DNA of 64,000 nucleotides, from positions 1-64,000 of the forward strand of contig NZ_VTFU01000005.1 in assembly GCF_009192735.1 (NCBI RefSeq), in the 5' to 3' direction. The DNA comes from Arthrobacter gandavensis. GTDB taxonomy: Bacteria > Actinomycetota > Actinomycetes > Actinomycetales > Micrococcaceae. The notes under the pieces were generated by a model that was not told the DNA's origin, searched no databases, and worked only from the letters and a program-made list of their open reading frames with translations. Positions 38,448-46,641 of the stretch are shown piece by piece. A program made the position numbers and the translations under genes. How positions within the stretch are numbered: position 1 is the stretch's first letter; each line of letters opens with the position of its first letter.

Positions 38448-39383
38448 CTAGTGCTGCCCGCCGGCTGGCTGCACGGCGGGCTGAGTGGCGGACGGGGTGG
38501 CGGAGGGCTGCGGGGCCGGCTGTCCGGCCGCAGGCTCGCCGGAGACGATTCCGGGAATCAGCTGCCGGACCTCTTCGGTCTGCCCCGACAGCACCACAAT
38601 GTCCACCCGGCGGTTCTGTGCCAGCTCAGCCGATGATGTGCCCGGCGTCAGCGGGCGGGATTCCCCGAAGCCGACAGCCTTGACGCGGCTGAAGTCCACG
38701 CCTGATTCCTCCACCAGGTAGCGCAGCACCTTCACGGCGCGGGACGAGGAGAGCTCCCAGTCCAGTGCGTCGTCCGTGATCTGGCGAACCTGTGCGGTGT
38801 GTCCCTCCACTGAGGCGTGATAGGAGGTGGGGGCAACAATCGGGCCGATGGTCTCCAGGACTGTGACGGCCTGATCGGTGAGATCGGCGGCATCAGGGGC
38901 GAAGAACATTTCGGAGCTCACCAGCCGGATGGTCAGGCCGCGGTCGTCGATTTCGAACCGCACCGTGTCCTGCAGACCCTTCTCCTGAAGACCTGCCCTG
39001 ATCCGTTCCTGGAGTTCGGTCAGGTCCTGGACCTCGGCGGCGGCAAGCGCTGCGGGATCGGTGGCGTCCGGAATTTCGAGGTCCGACTCCCCGGCGCCGG
39101 GCAGGCCGGCGTCCGGCTCAAGGATTTCCTTGTCGTCCACCTGCTCCGGCGTGGCGATGATCCCGACGGCGGTGTCCACCGTGTTGGATTCCACCGCGCC
39201 GAAGCCGGTGGCCAGGGACTCCCGGAGCTGTTCGAATTTTTTCTGGTCCACTGTGGACATGGCGAACAGGACGATGAACATGCACATGAGCACCGTCACC
39301 ATGTCCATATAGGAAGCCATCCAGCGTTCGTCGGGGTGGTTTTCCTCATCCTCTTTGGGCCGACGGCGCCGCGGGGCGCTCAT
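38448..39383 (-). CDS. motB: flagellar stator protein MotB
   Basis: 311 residues: a short basic cytoplasmic N-terminus, a single membrane helix (about 24-45) with the proton-binding Asp27 (SYMDMVTVL), a plug and linker region, and an OmpA-like peptidoglycan-binding domain with VEGHTAQVRQ and VGFGESRP. The last 30 residues are Pro/Ala/Gln-rich. It forms the stator with MotA and is coupled by a 4-bp overlap. The gap to fliM is where fliL is often found; fliL is not there. Confidence 0.95.
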   Translation of the reverse strand: MSAPRRRRPKEDEENHPDERWMASYMDMVTVLMCMFIVLFAMSTVDQKKFEQLRESLATGFGAVESNTVDTAVGIIATPEQVDDKEILEPDAGLPGAGESDLEIPDATDPAALAAAEVQDLTELQERIRAGLQEKGLQDTVRFEIDDRGLTIRLVSSEMFFAPDAADLTDQAVTVLETIGPIVAPTSYHASVEGHTAQVRQITDDALDWELSSSRAVKVLRYLVEESGVDFSRVKAVGFGESRPLTPGTSSAELAQNRRVDIVVLSGQTEEVRQLIPGIVSGEPAAGQPAPQPSATPSATQPAVQPAGGQH

Positions 39384-40186
39384 GCCGCCTCTTTGGTGTC
39401 TTTGATCTTGGGTTCTTTCGGTTCTTTCGCGTCGGCCAGGGCGTGGGCGGGGACCATGGCCCGCAGCCGCTCGCCGAGCAGTCTAGGCTGGCTCCCGGCC
39501 TGCAGGGCGAGGACTCCCTCCATGAGCAGGACCATTTCATCGGCTTCCAGGTCCGCCAGCCGCTTCAACCGGGTGCTGATCGGAAGCCAGAGGAAGTTCG
39601 CCGAAAGCAGGCCCCACAGGGTGGCGACAAAAGCCGTGGCAATCATCGGTCCCAGCGTTGCCGGCGTGTCCAGGTTTTCCAGCACGTGGGTCAGCGACAC
39701 CACGGTGCCGATGATGCCGATTGTCGGGGCGTAGCCGCCGAGTGCGTTGTAGAACTTGACGGGCACCTTGTCGGTGGCTGTCTTTGTGGCGATCTCGTCT
39801 TCGAGCAGGACCCGCAGTTCCTCGCCGTCGGTGCCGTCGGCAATGTTCTGGAGGGCAGTGCGCAGAAAAGGATTTTCCGCTTCCCCGGCGTCCTTTTCCA
39901 GGGCCAGCAGCCCTTCACTGCGGGCCTTTTCGGCCAGCGAGACCACGGAGGCGATGGTGACCCGTGGGTCGGGTGTCTTGCCCGTGAAGGCGCGGGGCAG
40001 GGCCTTGATGGACAGGATGAAGTCCTTGAGCGTCCCGCCCGCAAGGCCCACTGCCAGCGTCGCCCCAAACACGAGGATCATGGGTGCCGGCAGAAGGATG
40101 GCCGTGACGTGGGAGCCCTCAAGGGTGATCATCGCGTAAAGCGACCCAAAGGCCAGAACCAGCCCGATGATTGTTGCGGGATCCAT
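39380..40186 (-). CDS. motA: flagellar stator protein MotA
   Basis: 268 residues with four membrane helices (about 5-22, 27-50, 152-172, 180-202) and a large cytoplasmic loop. The third and fourth helices contain the expected GIIGTVVSLTHVLENLD and TAFVATLWGLLSANFLWLP pattern. A Lys/Glu-rich C-tail follows. It is the stator channel partner of MotB. The start shares one base with the flbD stop (TAATG). Confidence 0.96.
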   Translation of the reverse strand: MDPATIIGLVLAFGSLYAMITLEGSHVTAILLPAPMILVFGATLAVGLAGGTLKDFILSIKALPRAFTGKTPDPRVTIASVVSLAEKARSEGLLALEKDAGEAENPFLRTALQNIADGTDGEELRVLLEDEIATKTATDKVPVKFYNALGGYAPTIGIIGTVVSLTHVLENLDTPATLGPMIATAFVATLWGLLSANFLWLPISTRLKRLADLEADEMVLLMEGVLALQAGSQPRLLGERLRAMVPAHALADAKEPKEPKIKDTKEAA

Positions 40187-40509
40187 TACATTTTCCTAGG
40201 ACGAAGTGGCACGGTAACGCCTGCCGGGCGGCTCTCGCCGGAGCGCCCGGGATCAGTGTCGGTGGCGGAGGGAACGAGGCCCAGGGGCTGCCCGGGCCGG
40301 AAGTCGCCAGGCGGGATGTCGCGGGCCATGGAAATCACCCGGGCACGGTAGCCGGCAATCAGCTCGATGACTTCGGCGAGGCTTTCGGTGACGATGTATT
40401 TGGCGCCGTCGACCATCACCAGAGTGGTGTCCGGGGTGGAATGGATCCGCTCTATGAGGTCCGGATTAATGGCGAACCGGGCATCGTTCAGCCGTGTAAG
40501 AACAATCAT
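40186..40509 (-). CDS. flbD: FlbD/SwrD-type flagellar protein
   Basis: 107 residues. The first 65 match FlbD/SwrD (MIVLTRLNDARFAINPDL and TLVMVDGAKYIVTES), a small cytoplasmic protein encoded before motA in many Gram-positive flagellar loci and linked to motor power in Bacillus. The last 40 residues are a Pro/Gly/Arg-rich extension. First gene of the flbD-motA-motB unit; a FliA-like promoter lies 47 bp upstream. Confidence 0.9.
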   Translation of the reverse strand: MIVLTRLNDARFAINPDLIERIHSTPDTTLVMVDGAKYIVTESLAEVIELIAGYRARVISMARDIPPGDFRPGQPLGLVPSATDTDPGRSGESRPAGVTVPLRPRKM

Positions 40510-40555
40510 GAGCCCGTCCCGGTCGTAGAGCTGGCTTCAAGAGCCATCACTTCTA

Positions 40556-40582
40556 CAGTCGGCTTCCCGGCGCTGTTCGTTA
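40556..40582 (-). promoter_or_regulatory. FliA-type promoter for flbD-motA-motB
   Basis: On the minus strand TAAC (40579-40582) is spaced exactly 15 bp from GCCGACTG (40556-40563), six of eight matching the GCCGATAG of the other sites. It starts immediately after the T-tract of the flgE terminator, so a new transcript can begin where the previous one ends. Confidence 0.6.
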
Positions 40583-40633
40583 GGAAGAGAAAAGCCTCAC
40601 CGGTCCCCTGATGTAGATGGACCGGTGAGGCTT
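40583..40633 (-). terminator. terminator after flgE
   Basis: A perfect 15-bp stem (40592-40606 with 40619-40633), 12-nt loop, followed on the minus strand by TTTTCTCTT. It splits the flagellar run into an upstream unit (flgB to flgE) and a downstream unit starting at flbD. Confidence 0.85.
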
Positions 40634-40638
40634 GTCAC

Positions 40639-41805
40639 TTAGCGCTTGAGGTTTGTCAGTTCCTGCAGGACCTCATCGGAGGTGGTGATGATTCGTGCGT
40701 TGGCCTGGAAGCCGCGCTGGGCGACAATCAGGTTGGTGAATTCCTGGGAAAGGTCCACATTGGACATTTCCAGGGAGCCGGCGGCAACGGCGCCGTTGCC
40801 GCCCACACCGGGACCGCCCACCACTGCCGCACCGGAGTTGGCCGTGGCGACATACGACGAGCCGCCAATCTTTTCGAGTCCGCCCGGGTTGGTGAATCCT
40901 GCCAGCACGATGCGTCCCAGCGCCTGCTTGGATCCGTTGGAGAAGGAGCCGACAAGCGTTCCGTCCGCAGCCATCGACCAGGAATCCAGGGTTCCGGCGC
41001 TGCGGCCGTTCTGGGATGAGACGGCAACCGTGTCGACGTCTGCGTAACCGGTGATGGCGGAGAGGTCCACTGCAACACCGCCAACGGTGAGGACCGCATC
41101 CGCAGGAGCGTTGAGTTTACCGGCGGTGAAGGCCAAGGGCACAGTCGTTGCATCCTTCGCTGAGACGTCCCAGCCGTCGGCGGTGCGTGTGAAGGTTACC
41201 GGCAGGGACGAGGATTCGCCGTTGGCGTTGAAGACCTCCAGGTCCCGGACAAGCTTGGTGCCGGGATCGGCGTCTTCGGGCAGGTTTCCGGTGAGTGCCG
41301 CATTGGTGGTTGCGGCTGCCGGTGCAATGGCACCGGAGGGAATGGTGAGGTCGGTGAGCGCGCCGCCGGCGGCGACGACGCCGTCGGCCGCTCCCCAGCC
41401 CTGGACCAGGCTGCCGTCGGCGGTGACCAGCCGGCCGCTGGCATCAACGTTGAAGGATCCGGCGCGGGTGTACTGGGTCTGGCCGCCCTGGCGGGTGACG
41501 AAGAAGCCGTCGCCGTCAATCATCATGTCGGTGCCGCGGCCGGTGGCCTGTGCCGAGCCCTGCGCGAAGTTGGTGCTGATGCCCGCTACCTGCACGCCCA
41601 ACCCAACCTGTGCTGGGTTTCCACCGCCGGCGTCGGCCCCCGGGGCGGTGGCGCCCTGTGTGAGCTGCGACAGCGTGTCCTGGAACTGGACCGCCGTGGC
41701 CTTGTAGCCGGAGGTGTTGACGTTGGCGATGTTGTTGCCGGTGACGTCAAGCATGGTCTGGTGCGAACGAAGTCCGGATATGCCGGAGTACAGGGAACGG
41801 AGCAT
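40639..41805 (-). CDS. flgE: flagellar hook protein FlgE
   Basis: 388 residues. The N-terminal rod/hook domain LRSLYSGISGLRSHQTMLDVTGNNIANVNT is shared with axial proteins. The D1 start is MIDGDGFFVTR, a middle D2 domain follows, and the C-terminus is QRGFQANARIITTSDEVLQEL. It polymerises into the hook outside the cell. It is the only long axial basal-body protein in the window; no flgG or flgF is seen. A terminator follows 6 bp after the stop. Confidence 0.95.
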   Translation of the reverse strand: MLRSLYSGISGLRSHQTMLDVTGNNIANVNTSGYKATAVQFQDTLSQLTQGATAPGADAGGGNPAQVGLGVQVAGISTNFAQGSAQATGRGTDMMIDGDGFFVTRQGGQTQYTRAGSFNVDASGRLVTADGSLVQGWGAADGVVAAGGALTDLTIPSGAIAPAAATTNAALTGNLPEDADPGTKLVRDLEVFNANGESSSLPVTFTRTADGWDVSAKDATTVPLAFTAGKLNAPADAVLTVGGVAVDLSAITGYADVDTVAVSSQNGRSAGTLDSWSMAADGTLVGSFSNGSKQALGRIVLAGFTNPGGLEKIGGSSYVATANSGAAVVGGPGVGGNGAVAAGSLEMSNVDLSQEFTNLIVAQRGFQANARIITTSDEVLQELTNLKR

Positions 41806-41817
41806 GGGAAACGCCTT

Positions 41818-42345
41818 TCAGCTATTAAGAACGGGAGGTAGGGAAGAACCGGGCGCTGCAGCGGGAGTTTCCCCGTCAGGATCCGGAGTTGGAGCCGGTG
41901 GTGATACAGGGGATGGTTCCGCGGGCGGAACCACCGAAGAGTCGACGACGCCGGAGATCCAGTCGAGCTGGATTTCCTTGCCGCCCACGGTGACGGTCGG
42001 CACTGCGTTGACGAAGGAAACCGAAGTGGCAACTCCGGTCACTTCCACACCGTCGGGACCGGTGTAGCTCACGGTCCGGCCGATGAGGGCGGCTGCGGAT
42101 GTGCGCATCTGCAGGGAGAAGTTTTCCTCGTCCAGCCCGGCCATGGTGGTCAGCTGCTCCATCATGGCCAGTTCAGTGGTCTGGGAGATCATCTGGTTGG
42201 TGTCCATGGGCGAGCTGGGGTCCTGGTTGCGCAGCTGGGTCACCAGAAGGTGCATAAAGACCTCGCTGTCCATGGTCTGCTTCGGGTTACGCACGGCTTC
42301 AGCGGTTTGGACGCCGCTGGACGGTGACACTGCCTCAATGGGCAC
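41818..42345 (-). CDS. flgD: flagellar hook capping protein FlgD
   Basis: 175 residues. The conserved N-terminal block MDSEVFMHLLVTQLRNQDPSSPMD and MEQLTTMAGLDE identify FlgD, the scaffold that caps the growing hook. The C-terminal part is short compared with enterobacterial FlgD, lacking most of the Tudor/Fn3 region, and ends in a Pro-rich tail. It lies 12 bp upstream of flgE and 21 bp downstream of fliK. Confidence 0.93.
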   Translation of the reverse strand: MPIEAVSPSSGVQTAEAVRNPKQTMDSEVFMHLLVTQLRNQDPSSPMDTNQMISQTTELAMMEQLTTMAGLDEENFSLQMRTSAAALIGRTVSYTGPDGVEVTGVATSVSFVNAVPTVTVGGKEIQLDWISGVVDSSVVPPAEPSPVSPPAPTPDPDGETPAAAPGSSLPPVLNS

Positions 42346-42366
42346 GGGTGTTTCTCCTCTTCGTGT

Positions 42367-44181
42367 TCATGCCATGACATCCAGGGCGGTGGTCGCGCCG
42401 GTGAACCCGGAACGTGGGGGTGAAGTTTCATGGCGCCCGGTCTGCACCGGGGCGTTCGCCGCTTCCTCAGCCGGAGCGGCGGGTGTCCTGCCGTTGCGCT
42501 CATCAGCTTGCGCCGCGCCGCCCCCGGGGTTGTTCCCGGGGAAGTTCTGGTCAGAAAGCGTCAGCGTTGCCGATGGCCCGGGGTTGCCGCCGGCCAAATC
42601 CCGCCGCAGATCCACGAGAATATGCCGCAGCGCGTCCCGAGCCGTTTCCGTGGGGGCAAACATTTCCACGCGTACGCCCTCGCTGCTGATCACGGCGCGG
42701 ACCGTCACCGGCCCCAGGTTCTCCGGGGTCACGCTGAGCGTCAGGACGTGTTCACCGGAACCGGCCGCGGCCAGCCGGACCAGCGGCTGGGAAACCTGGT
42801 TCAGCAGCGCCTGGGGAGGAGCGGTTGCAGGTGCGCTGGCGGCCGGGACTGCGGCTGGGACTGCGGCAGGGGCCGCCATGGGGGCGGGGGCAACCGGCGG
42901 CTGCACCACTGCTGCATCCCTGGCCGAAACCTCGAGCCCGGCAACCCCGGAAGCTGCCGCGGCCGATACCGGCGCCACACGCGCAGTCCCGGCCGCGGCC
43001 TGGGGTGCCCCGCTGGCCGGAACCAGTGGGACAGGCACGCCCGAAAGTGCTGCAGCCGGCAGAGCGGGCTCTCCCTCGGCCGCCATGGGGGCGGGGGCCA
43101 CCGGCGGCTGCACCACTGCTGCATTTCTGGCCGAAACCTCGAGCCCGGCAAACCCGGAGGCTGCCGCAGCCGATACCGGCGCCATGCGCGCAGTTCCGCC
43201 GGTGTCCTGAGCCGAGCCGTCCAGTGAGACAGACGCGCCCGGAAGCGGTGTCCGGCCCGGCAGCGCGGGCGAAGCAGGAAGTGTGGCTCCACCCGGCAGT
43301 GTGGGTGAAGCGGGTGCAGCCGGTGCAGACACAACTGCGGGAGCAGCCGGCACCTGTTGTTCCTGCGCGGCGGGCAGTGCCGTGGCCGGCGGCAAAACTG
43401 GCGGCGCGGCTGGCGGCGCGGCTGGCAGCGCGGCTAGCAGCGCGATGCCCGTCGGTGCAGCTGACGGTCCGGTTGCCGGCACCGAGGTGGCTGCTGCCGC
43501 GGGGTGGACCGGGGTGGGAAGCGGTGCGGCGGCGTTGGGGTTCGAAGCCCCTGAGCCGGTACCTGGGGCTGCCCCTGAGCCGGCGGTTGCGGCTGCCCCT
43601 GACCCGGCGGTTGCGGCTGCCCCTGACCCGGCGCTGCTAAGGCGGGGATCCTGCTCTGCGGGAACAGAAGACCCGGCAACAGAGGATTCCGCTGCAGAAG
43701 ACACTGCAGAAGACCCGGCAACAGAGGATCCGGTCACCGGCACTCCAACAACGGCAGCTTCGGCGACGGGTTCAGCGCCGGAGCCCGGAGCGGGAGATGC
43801 TCCGGGCAGTCCGGTCTCGCCCTCCAGCATCTGCAGCGGCTCCCGGAAGTACCAGCCGATCAGCGACCGGGCCGGGTTGAGCCTGGAACCGTCCCCGCTC
43901 TCCACGGGTGCCGCAGGTTCGGCTCCCTCGCCAGCGGCTTCGGGCTGCGCTGCTGCCTCGGGAGAGGCAGAGACAGAAGCCGAGGGATGGGCAGACGCGG
44001 ATGCGGATGCAGCGTTCTCCCCAGGTGCCCCGGCACCGGATACGGCTCCGGCAGCCAATTCCCCTGCAACAGCGGCAAAGGCCGCCGCGGATGCAGAGGT
44101 TCGGCCCGAAGGTGCCGAACTGCCCGAGTCAGCCCGGGGCGGCACTCCGGCAGCGGTGGTGAAGCCCGTAGTCAGGCTCAT
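42367..44181 (-). CDS. fliK: flagellar hook-length control protein FliK
   Basis: 604 residues, mostly Ala/Pro/Gly/Ser-rich low-complexity sequence, as expected for a secreted molecular ruler. The C-terminal Flg_hook domain (about 470-560) has LTLSVTPENLGPVTVRAVI and the export-gate contact region. A 40-residue block (AAAASG-AGLEVSAR-AAVVQPP type) occurs twice, 69 residues apart, encoded by a 120-bp near-perfect DNA duplication. Shorter Ser/Ala repeats occur around 150-210. Position between flgD and the export ATPase genes supports the call. Confidence 0.9.
   Translation of the reverse strand: MSLTTGFTTAAGVPPRADSGSSAPSGRTSASAAAFAAVAGELAAGAVSGAGAPGENAASASASAHPSASVSASPEAAAQPEAAGEGAEPAAPVESGDGSRLNPARSLIGWYFREPLQMLEGETGLPGASPAPGSGAEPVAEAAVVGVPVTGSSVAGSSAVSSAAESSVAGSSVPAEQDPRLSSAGSGAAATAGSGAAATAGSGAAPGTGSGASNPNAAAPLPTPVHPAAAATSVPATGPSAAPTGIALLAALPAAPPAAPPVLPPATALPAAQEQQVPAAPAVVSAPAAPASPTLPGGATLPASPALPGRTPLPGASVSLDGSAQDTGGTARMAPVSAAAASGFAGLEVSARNAAVVQPPVAPAPMAAEGEPALPAAALSGVPVPLVPASGAPQAAAGTARVAPVSAAAASGVAGLEVSARDAAVVQPPVAPAPMAAPAAVPAAVPAASAPATAPPQALLNQVSQPLVRLAAAGSGEHVLTLSVTPENLGPVTVRAVISSEGVRVEMFAPTETARDALRHILVDLRRDLAGGNPGPSATLTLSDQNFPGNNPGGGAAQADERNGRTPAAPAEEAANAPVQTGRHETSPPRSGFTGATTALDVMA
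42871..42990. repeat. 120-bp duplication in fliK, copy 1
   Basis: In-frame direct repeat inside fliK; copy 2 is at 43078-43197, offset 207 bp (69 codons). The two copies differ at about a dozen positions. Confidence 0.9.
43078..43197. repeat. 120-bp duplication in fliK, copy 2
   Basis: Second copy of the in-frame repeat at 42871-42990. It encodes the same Ala/Val/Pro-rich block, so the ruler part of FliK has grown by duplication. Confidence 0.9.
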
Positions 44182-44882
44182 GAGAATGCTCCTGTCAGTG
44201 AGGCTTGGGCCGCGCGTGCGGCTGCCACGGCGTCGGACACGGCGTCGGACACCGCGGCGGAGGTGGCAGCGGAAGCCGGCGCTTCGGTGGGCAGGATCCG
44301 CCGGATGGTGGTCAGGTTGGCGTCGGTTTCCCAGGCGTCACGGATTTGGATGGTCTGGCCCGGCTGCGGGGCGTCAACGGCCTTGCCGTTACCCAGATAG
44401 ATGGCCACGTGGCCGCCGTCGTGGCTGATCAGCAGGTCACCGGGCTGGGCCTGGGCCATGGAATCCACCTTGGTGCCGGAGTTCATCTGGTCCCAGGTAA
44501 CCCGGGGCAGCGAATAGCCCAGATCCTTGTAGACGTTTTGGACAAAAGATGAGCAGTCCAGCCCCACGGCCGGATCATTTCCGCCCCAGACGTACGGCAG
44601 TCCCAGATACTTCTGCACTGCGTCCAAAACCTTGCCCGCGGCAGCCGTGCCAGTTCCGGATACGGCACCAGTTGCTGACGCAGCTGTGGCACCCGGCGCG
44701 CCCGACGTGCCGGTGAGGGCAGCCAGAGTTGCGGCGAAATCCCCGCTGTTTCCGCCGGCGGACGCCGTCGACAAATTGACCGGGGCGGCCGGCGCCGATA
44801 CTGCGGCTGCGGGCGCGGCGGAGAGCTGCTGCAGCGTGCTGCGGATTTCCCCCACGCGTCCTATTGCATCGGTCATGCTCAT
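44178..44882 (-). CDS. NlpC/P60 peptidoglycan hydrolase within the flagellar operon
   Basis: 234 residues. A C40 cysteine-peptidase domain (about 83-195) has catalytic Cys110 in LDCSSFVQNVY and His158 in GGHVAIYLG; the third polar position appears to be Asp170. The N-terminal 80 residues are Ala/Gly/Ser-rich with no signal peptide or membrane helix. It overlaps fliJ and fliK by 4 bp each, so it is fully embedded in the export operon. The inferred role is to open peptidoglycan for rod passage, replacing the muramidase part of FlgJ. Export may be through the flagellar apparatus itself. Confidence 0.88.
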   Translation of the reverse strand: MSMTDAIGRVGEIRSTLQQLSAAPAAAVSAPAAPVNLSTASAGGNSGDFAATLAALTGTSGAPGATAASATGAVSGTGTAAAGKVLDAVQKYLGLPYVWGGNDPAVGLDCSSFVQNVYKDLGYSLPRVTWDQMNSGTKVDSMAQAQPGDLLISHDGGHVAIYLGNGKAVDAPQPGQTIQIRDAWETDANLTTIRRILPTEAPASAATSAAVSDAVSDAVAAARAAQASLTGAFS

Positions 44883-45313
44883 GACATGGCTTCCTTCTGC
44901 CGGCGCTGCCAGGCGGTACCCGCCAGCTCGTCCAGAACCGTTTGTTCCGTCCGTAGATCTTCGGCAGCAACAAAGCCCGCGTGCCGTGCTTCCAGTTTTT
45001 CCAGTCCGACGGATTCGGCACGGGCAGCCGAATAAACGGTCTGTGCCGCCGCTGCGTCGGATTCCAGCCGGGACCCCAGTGCGGCGAGATCCGCCAGCAT
45101 GGCCCGGGAGGAGGCCCGGGCCGCTGCGACGGCATGCATGGTGGCACTGTCGGTGGCCATCACCGGGCTCTCCGTCAGCGACAGGTACGCTTCTGCCTGC
45201 TCGTCAGCGGTCTCCCGGACACGGGTGTTGGCAGCTGCAAGCTTTGCTGCGGCAGCCTCTTCCTGGAGCCGCCGCAGCCTCAGCAGCCCGGCCAGGGGAA
45301 AGACGCGGCTCAT
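44879..45313 (-). CDS. fliJ: flagellar export protein FliJ
   Basis: 144 residues, almost entirely alpha-helical and Ala/Glu/Arg-rich, the coiled-coil hairpin pattern of the FliJ stalk that links the FliI ATPase to FlhA. The N-terminus FPLAGLLRLRRLQEE is FliJ-like. The start is ATG 45313, overlapping the fliI stop (ATGA), rather than a longer in-frame ATG inside fliI. Divergent in sequence, so position carries much of the assignment. Confidence 0.82.
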   Translation of the reverse strand: MSRVFPLAGLLRLRRLQEEAAAAKLAAANTRVRETADEQAEAYLSLTESPVMATDSATMHAVAAARASSRAMLADLAALGSRLESDAAAAQTVYSAARAESVGLEKLEARHAGFVAAEDLRTEQTVLDELAGTAWQRRQKEAMS

Positions 45314-46641
45314 CGGGGGCTCTCCAGCATGCGGACCAGTTGATGGAGCTGGACCCATGCGGCGTCGGCAGGGGCCTGCTCATCCATGCCCTGCTGAAGG
45401 AAGTTGTTGATGGCATCCTGATGATCCACCGCGGCATCAACCATCGGGTTCGAGCCGCGCTGGTAAGCGCCCACATCCAGCAGATCCTGCGCTGCGCGGC
45501 GGGCCGCCAGGACCTTCCGGAGTGTTCCGGCCGCCTGCCGGTTCTCCCGGGCGGCAACGCGTGATGCAACACGCGAGATCGAGCCCAGTGCGTCCACAGA
45601 GGGAAAGTGGCCGGACACGGCGAGCTTCCGGTCCAGCACCACGTGGCCGTCGAGGATCGATCGGGCGGCGTCGGCAATCGGTTCGTTGTGGTCATCGCCG
45701 TCGACCAAGACGGTGTAGATTCCGGTCACCGATCCCTGTTCGCCCGTGCCGGCCCGTTCCAGCAGCTGCGCCAGGAGGGAAAAGGTGGAGGGCGGATAGC
45801 CCCGGGTCGCCGGCGGCTCGCCCGCGGACAGGCCAATTTCGCGCTGCGCCATCGCGACGCGGGTCAGTGAGTCCATCATCAGCACGACGTCGGAACCGCC
45901 CTCGCGAAACGACTCGGCAATGCGGGTGGCCAGGAAGGCAGCCCGCAGCCGCACTACGGCCGGCTCGTCGGATGTTGAGACAACGACGACGGACCGGGCC
46001 AGGCCTTCGGGGCCGAGATCGTCTTCGAGGAATTCGCGGACCTCACGGCCGCGCTCCCCCACCAAGGCAATGACGGAAACCTCGGCGTCCGTCCCCCGGG
46101 CGATCATGGACAGCAGCGAGGATTTACCGACTCCGGAGCCGGCGAACAGCCCCATGCGCTGTCCTTTTCCTACGGTGGTCAAGGTGTCCATGACACGCAC
46201 GCCCAGCTGCAGGGGGGTGGTGATCCTCGCCCGCTGCATGGCATGCGGACTTTCGTTGTCGAGCGGCACCCGCGGTCCGCTGAGCAGCGGACCCTTGCCG
46301 TCAATGGGGTTACCGAGTCCGTCGATGACGCGGCCCAGCAAGCCGTTCCCGGTGGGAACCAGCAGCGGCCGGCCGAGCGACCGGGCCGGAGTGCCCGCGG
46401 ACAGCCCCACGACACGCCCGTACGGCATGCAGCGGATGCTGTCCCGGCTGGCCGCGACAACCTCGGCATGGATGGCCGCGGTTCCTTCGCCGACAGTCAC
46501 GACGTCGCCCACTCCGGCGTCGAGCCCGGTGATATCCAGGCCAAGTCCCAAGACGGAGGCAACGGAACCGACCCGCTGGGGAGCCGCGGCATGCAGCGCC
46601 TGGGCGAAACGCGGCGAGCGGCGGCAGGCAGTGTTCATCAC
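45310..46641 (-). CDS. fliI: flagellum-specific ATPase FliI
   Basis: 443 residues of the F1-like type III secretion ATPase family. Walker A is GLFAGSGVGKSS with Lys173, and Walker B is VVLMMDSLTRVAMAQREIGL. The DQ/EPP region reads LSAGEPPATRGYPPSTFS. It energises unfolding and export of flagellar subunits with FliH and FliJ. The first two codons are GTG ATG; either start keeps an overlap with the fliH stop. Confidence 0.97.
   Translation of the reverse strand: MMNTACRRSPRFAQALHAAAPQRVGSVASVLGLGLDITGLDAGVGDVVTVGEGTAAIHAEVVAASRDSIRCMPYGRVVGLSAGTPARSLGRPLLVPTGNGLLGRVIDGLGNPIDGKGPLLSGPRVPLDNESPHAMQRARITTPLQLGVRVMDTLTTVGKGQRMGLFAGSGVGKSSLLSMIARGTDAEVSVIALVGERGREVREFLEDDLGPEGLARSVVVVSTSDEPAVVRLRAAFLATRIAESFREGGSDVVLMMDSLTRVAMAQREIGLSAGEPPATRGYPPSTFSLLAQLLERAGTGEQGSVTGIYTVLVDGDDHNEPIADAARSILDGHVVLDRKLAVSGHFPSVDALGSISRVASRVAARENRQAAGTLRKVLAARRAAQDLLDVGAYQRGSNPMVDAAVDHQDAINNFLQQGMDEQAPADAAWVQLHQLVRMLESPR

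Noticed and set aside
42083-44428. Long plus-strand open frames (375 and 381 codons) opposite fliK
   Set aside because: They are Ala/Gly/Arg-rich mirror readings of the low-complexity fliK sequence, with no ribosome sites or recognisable domains.
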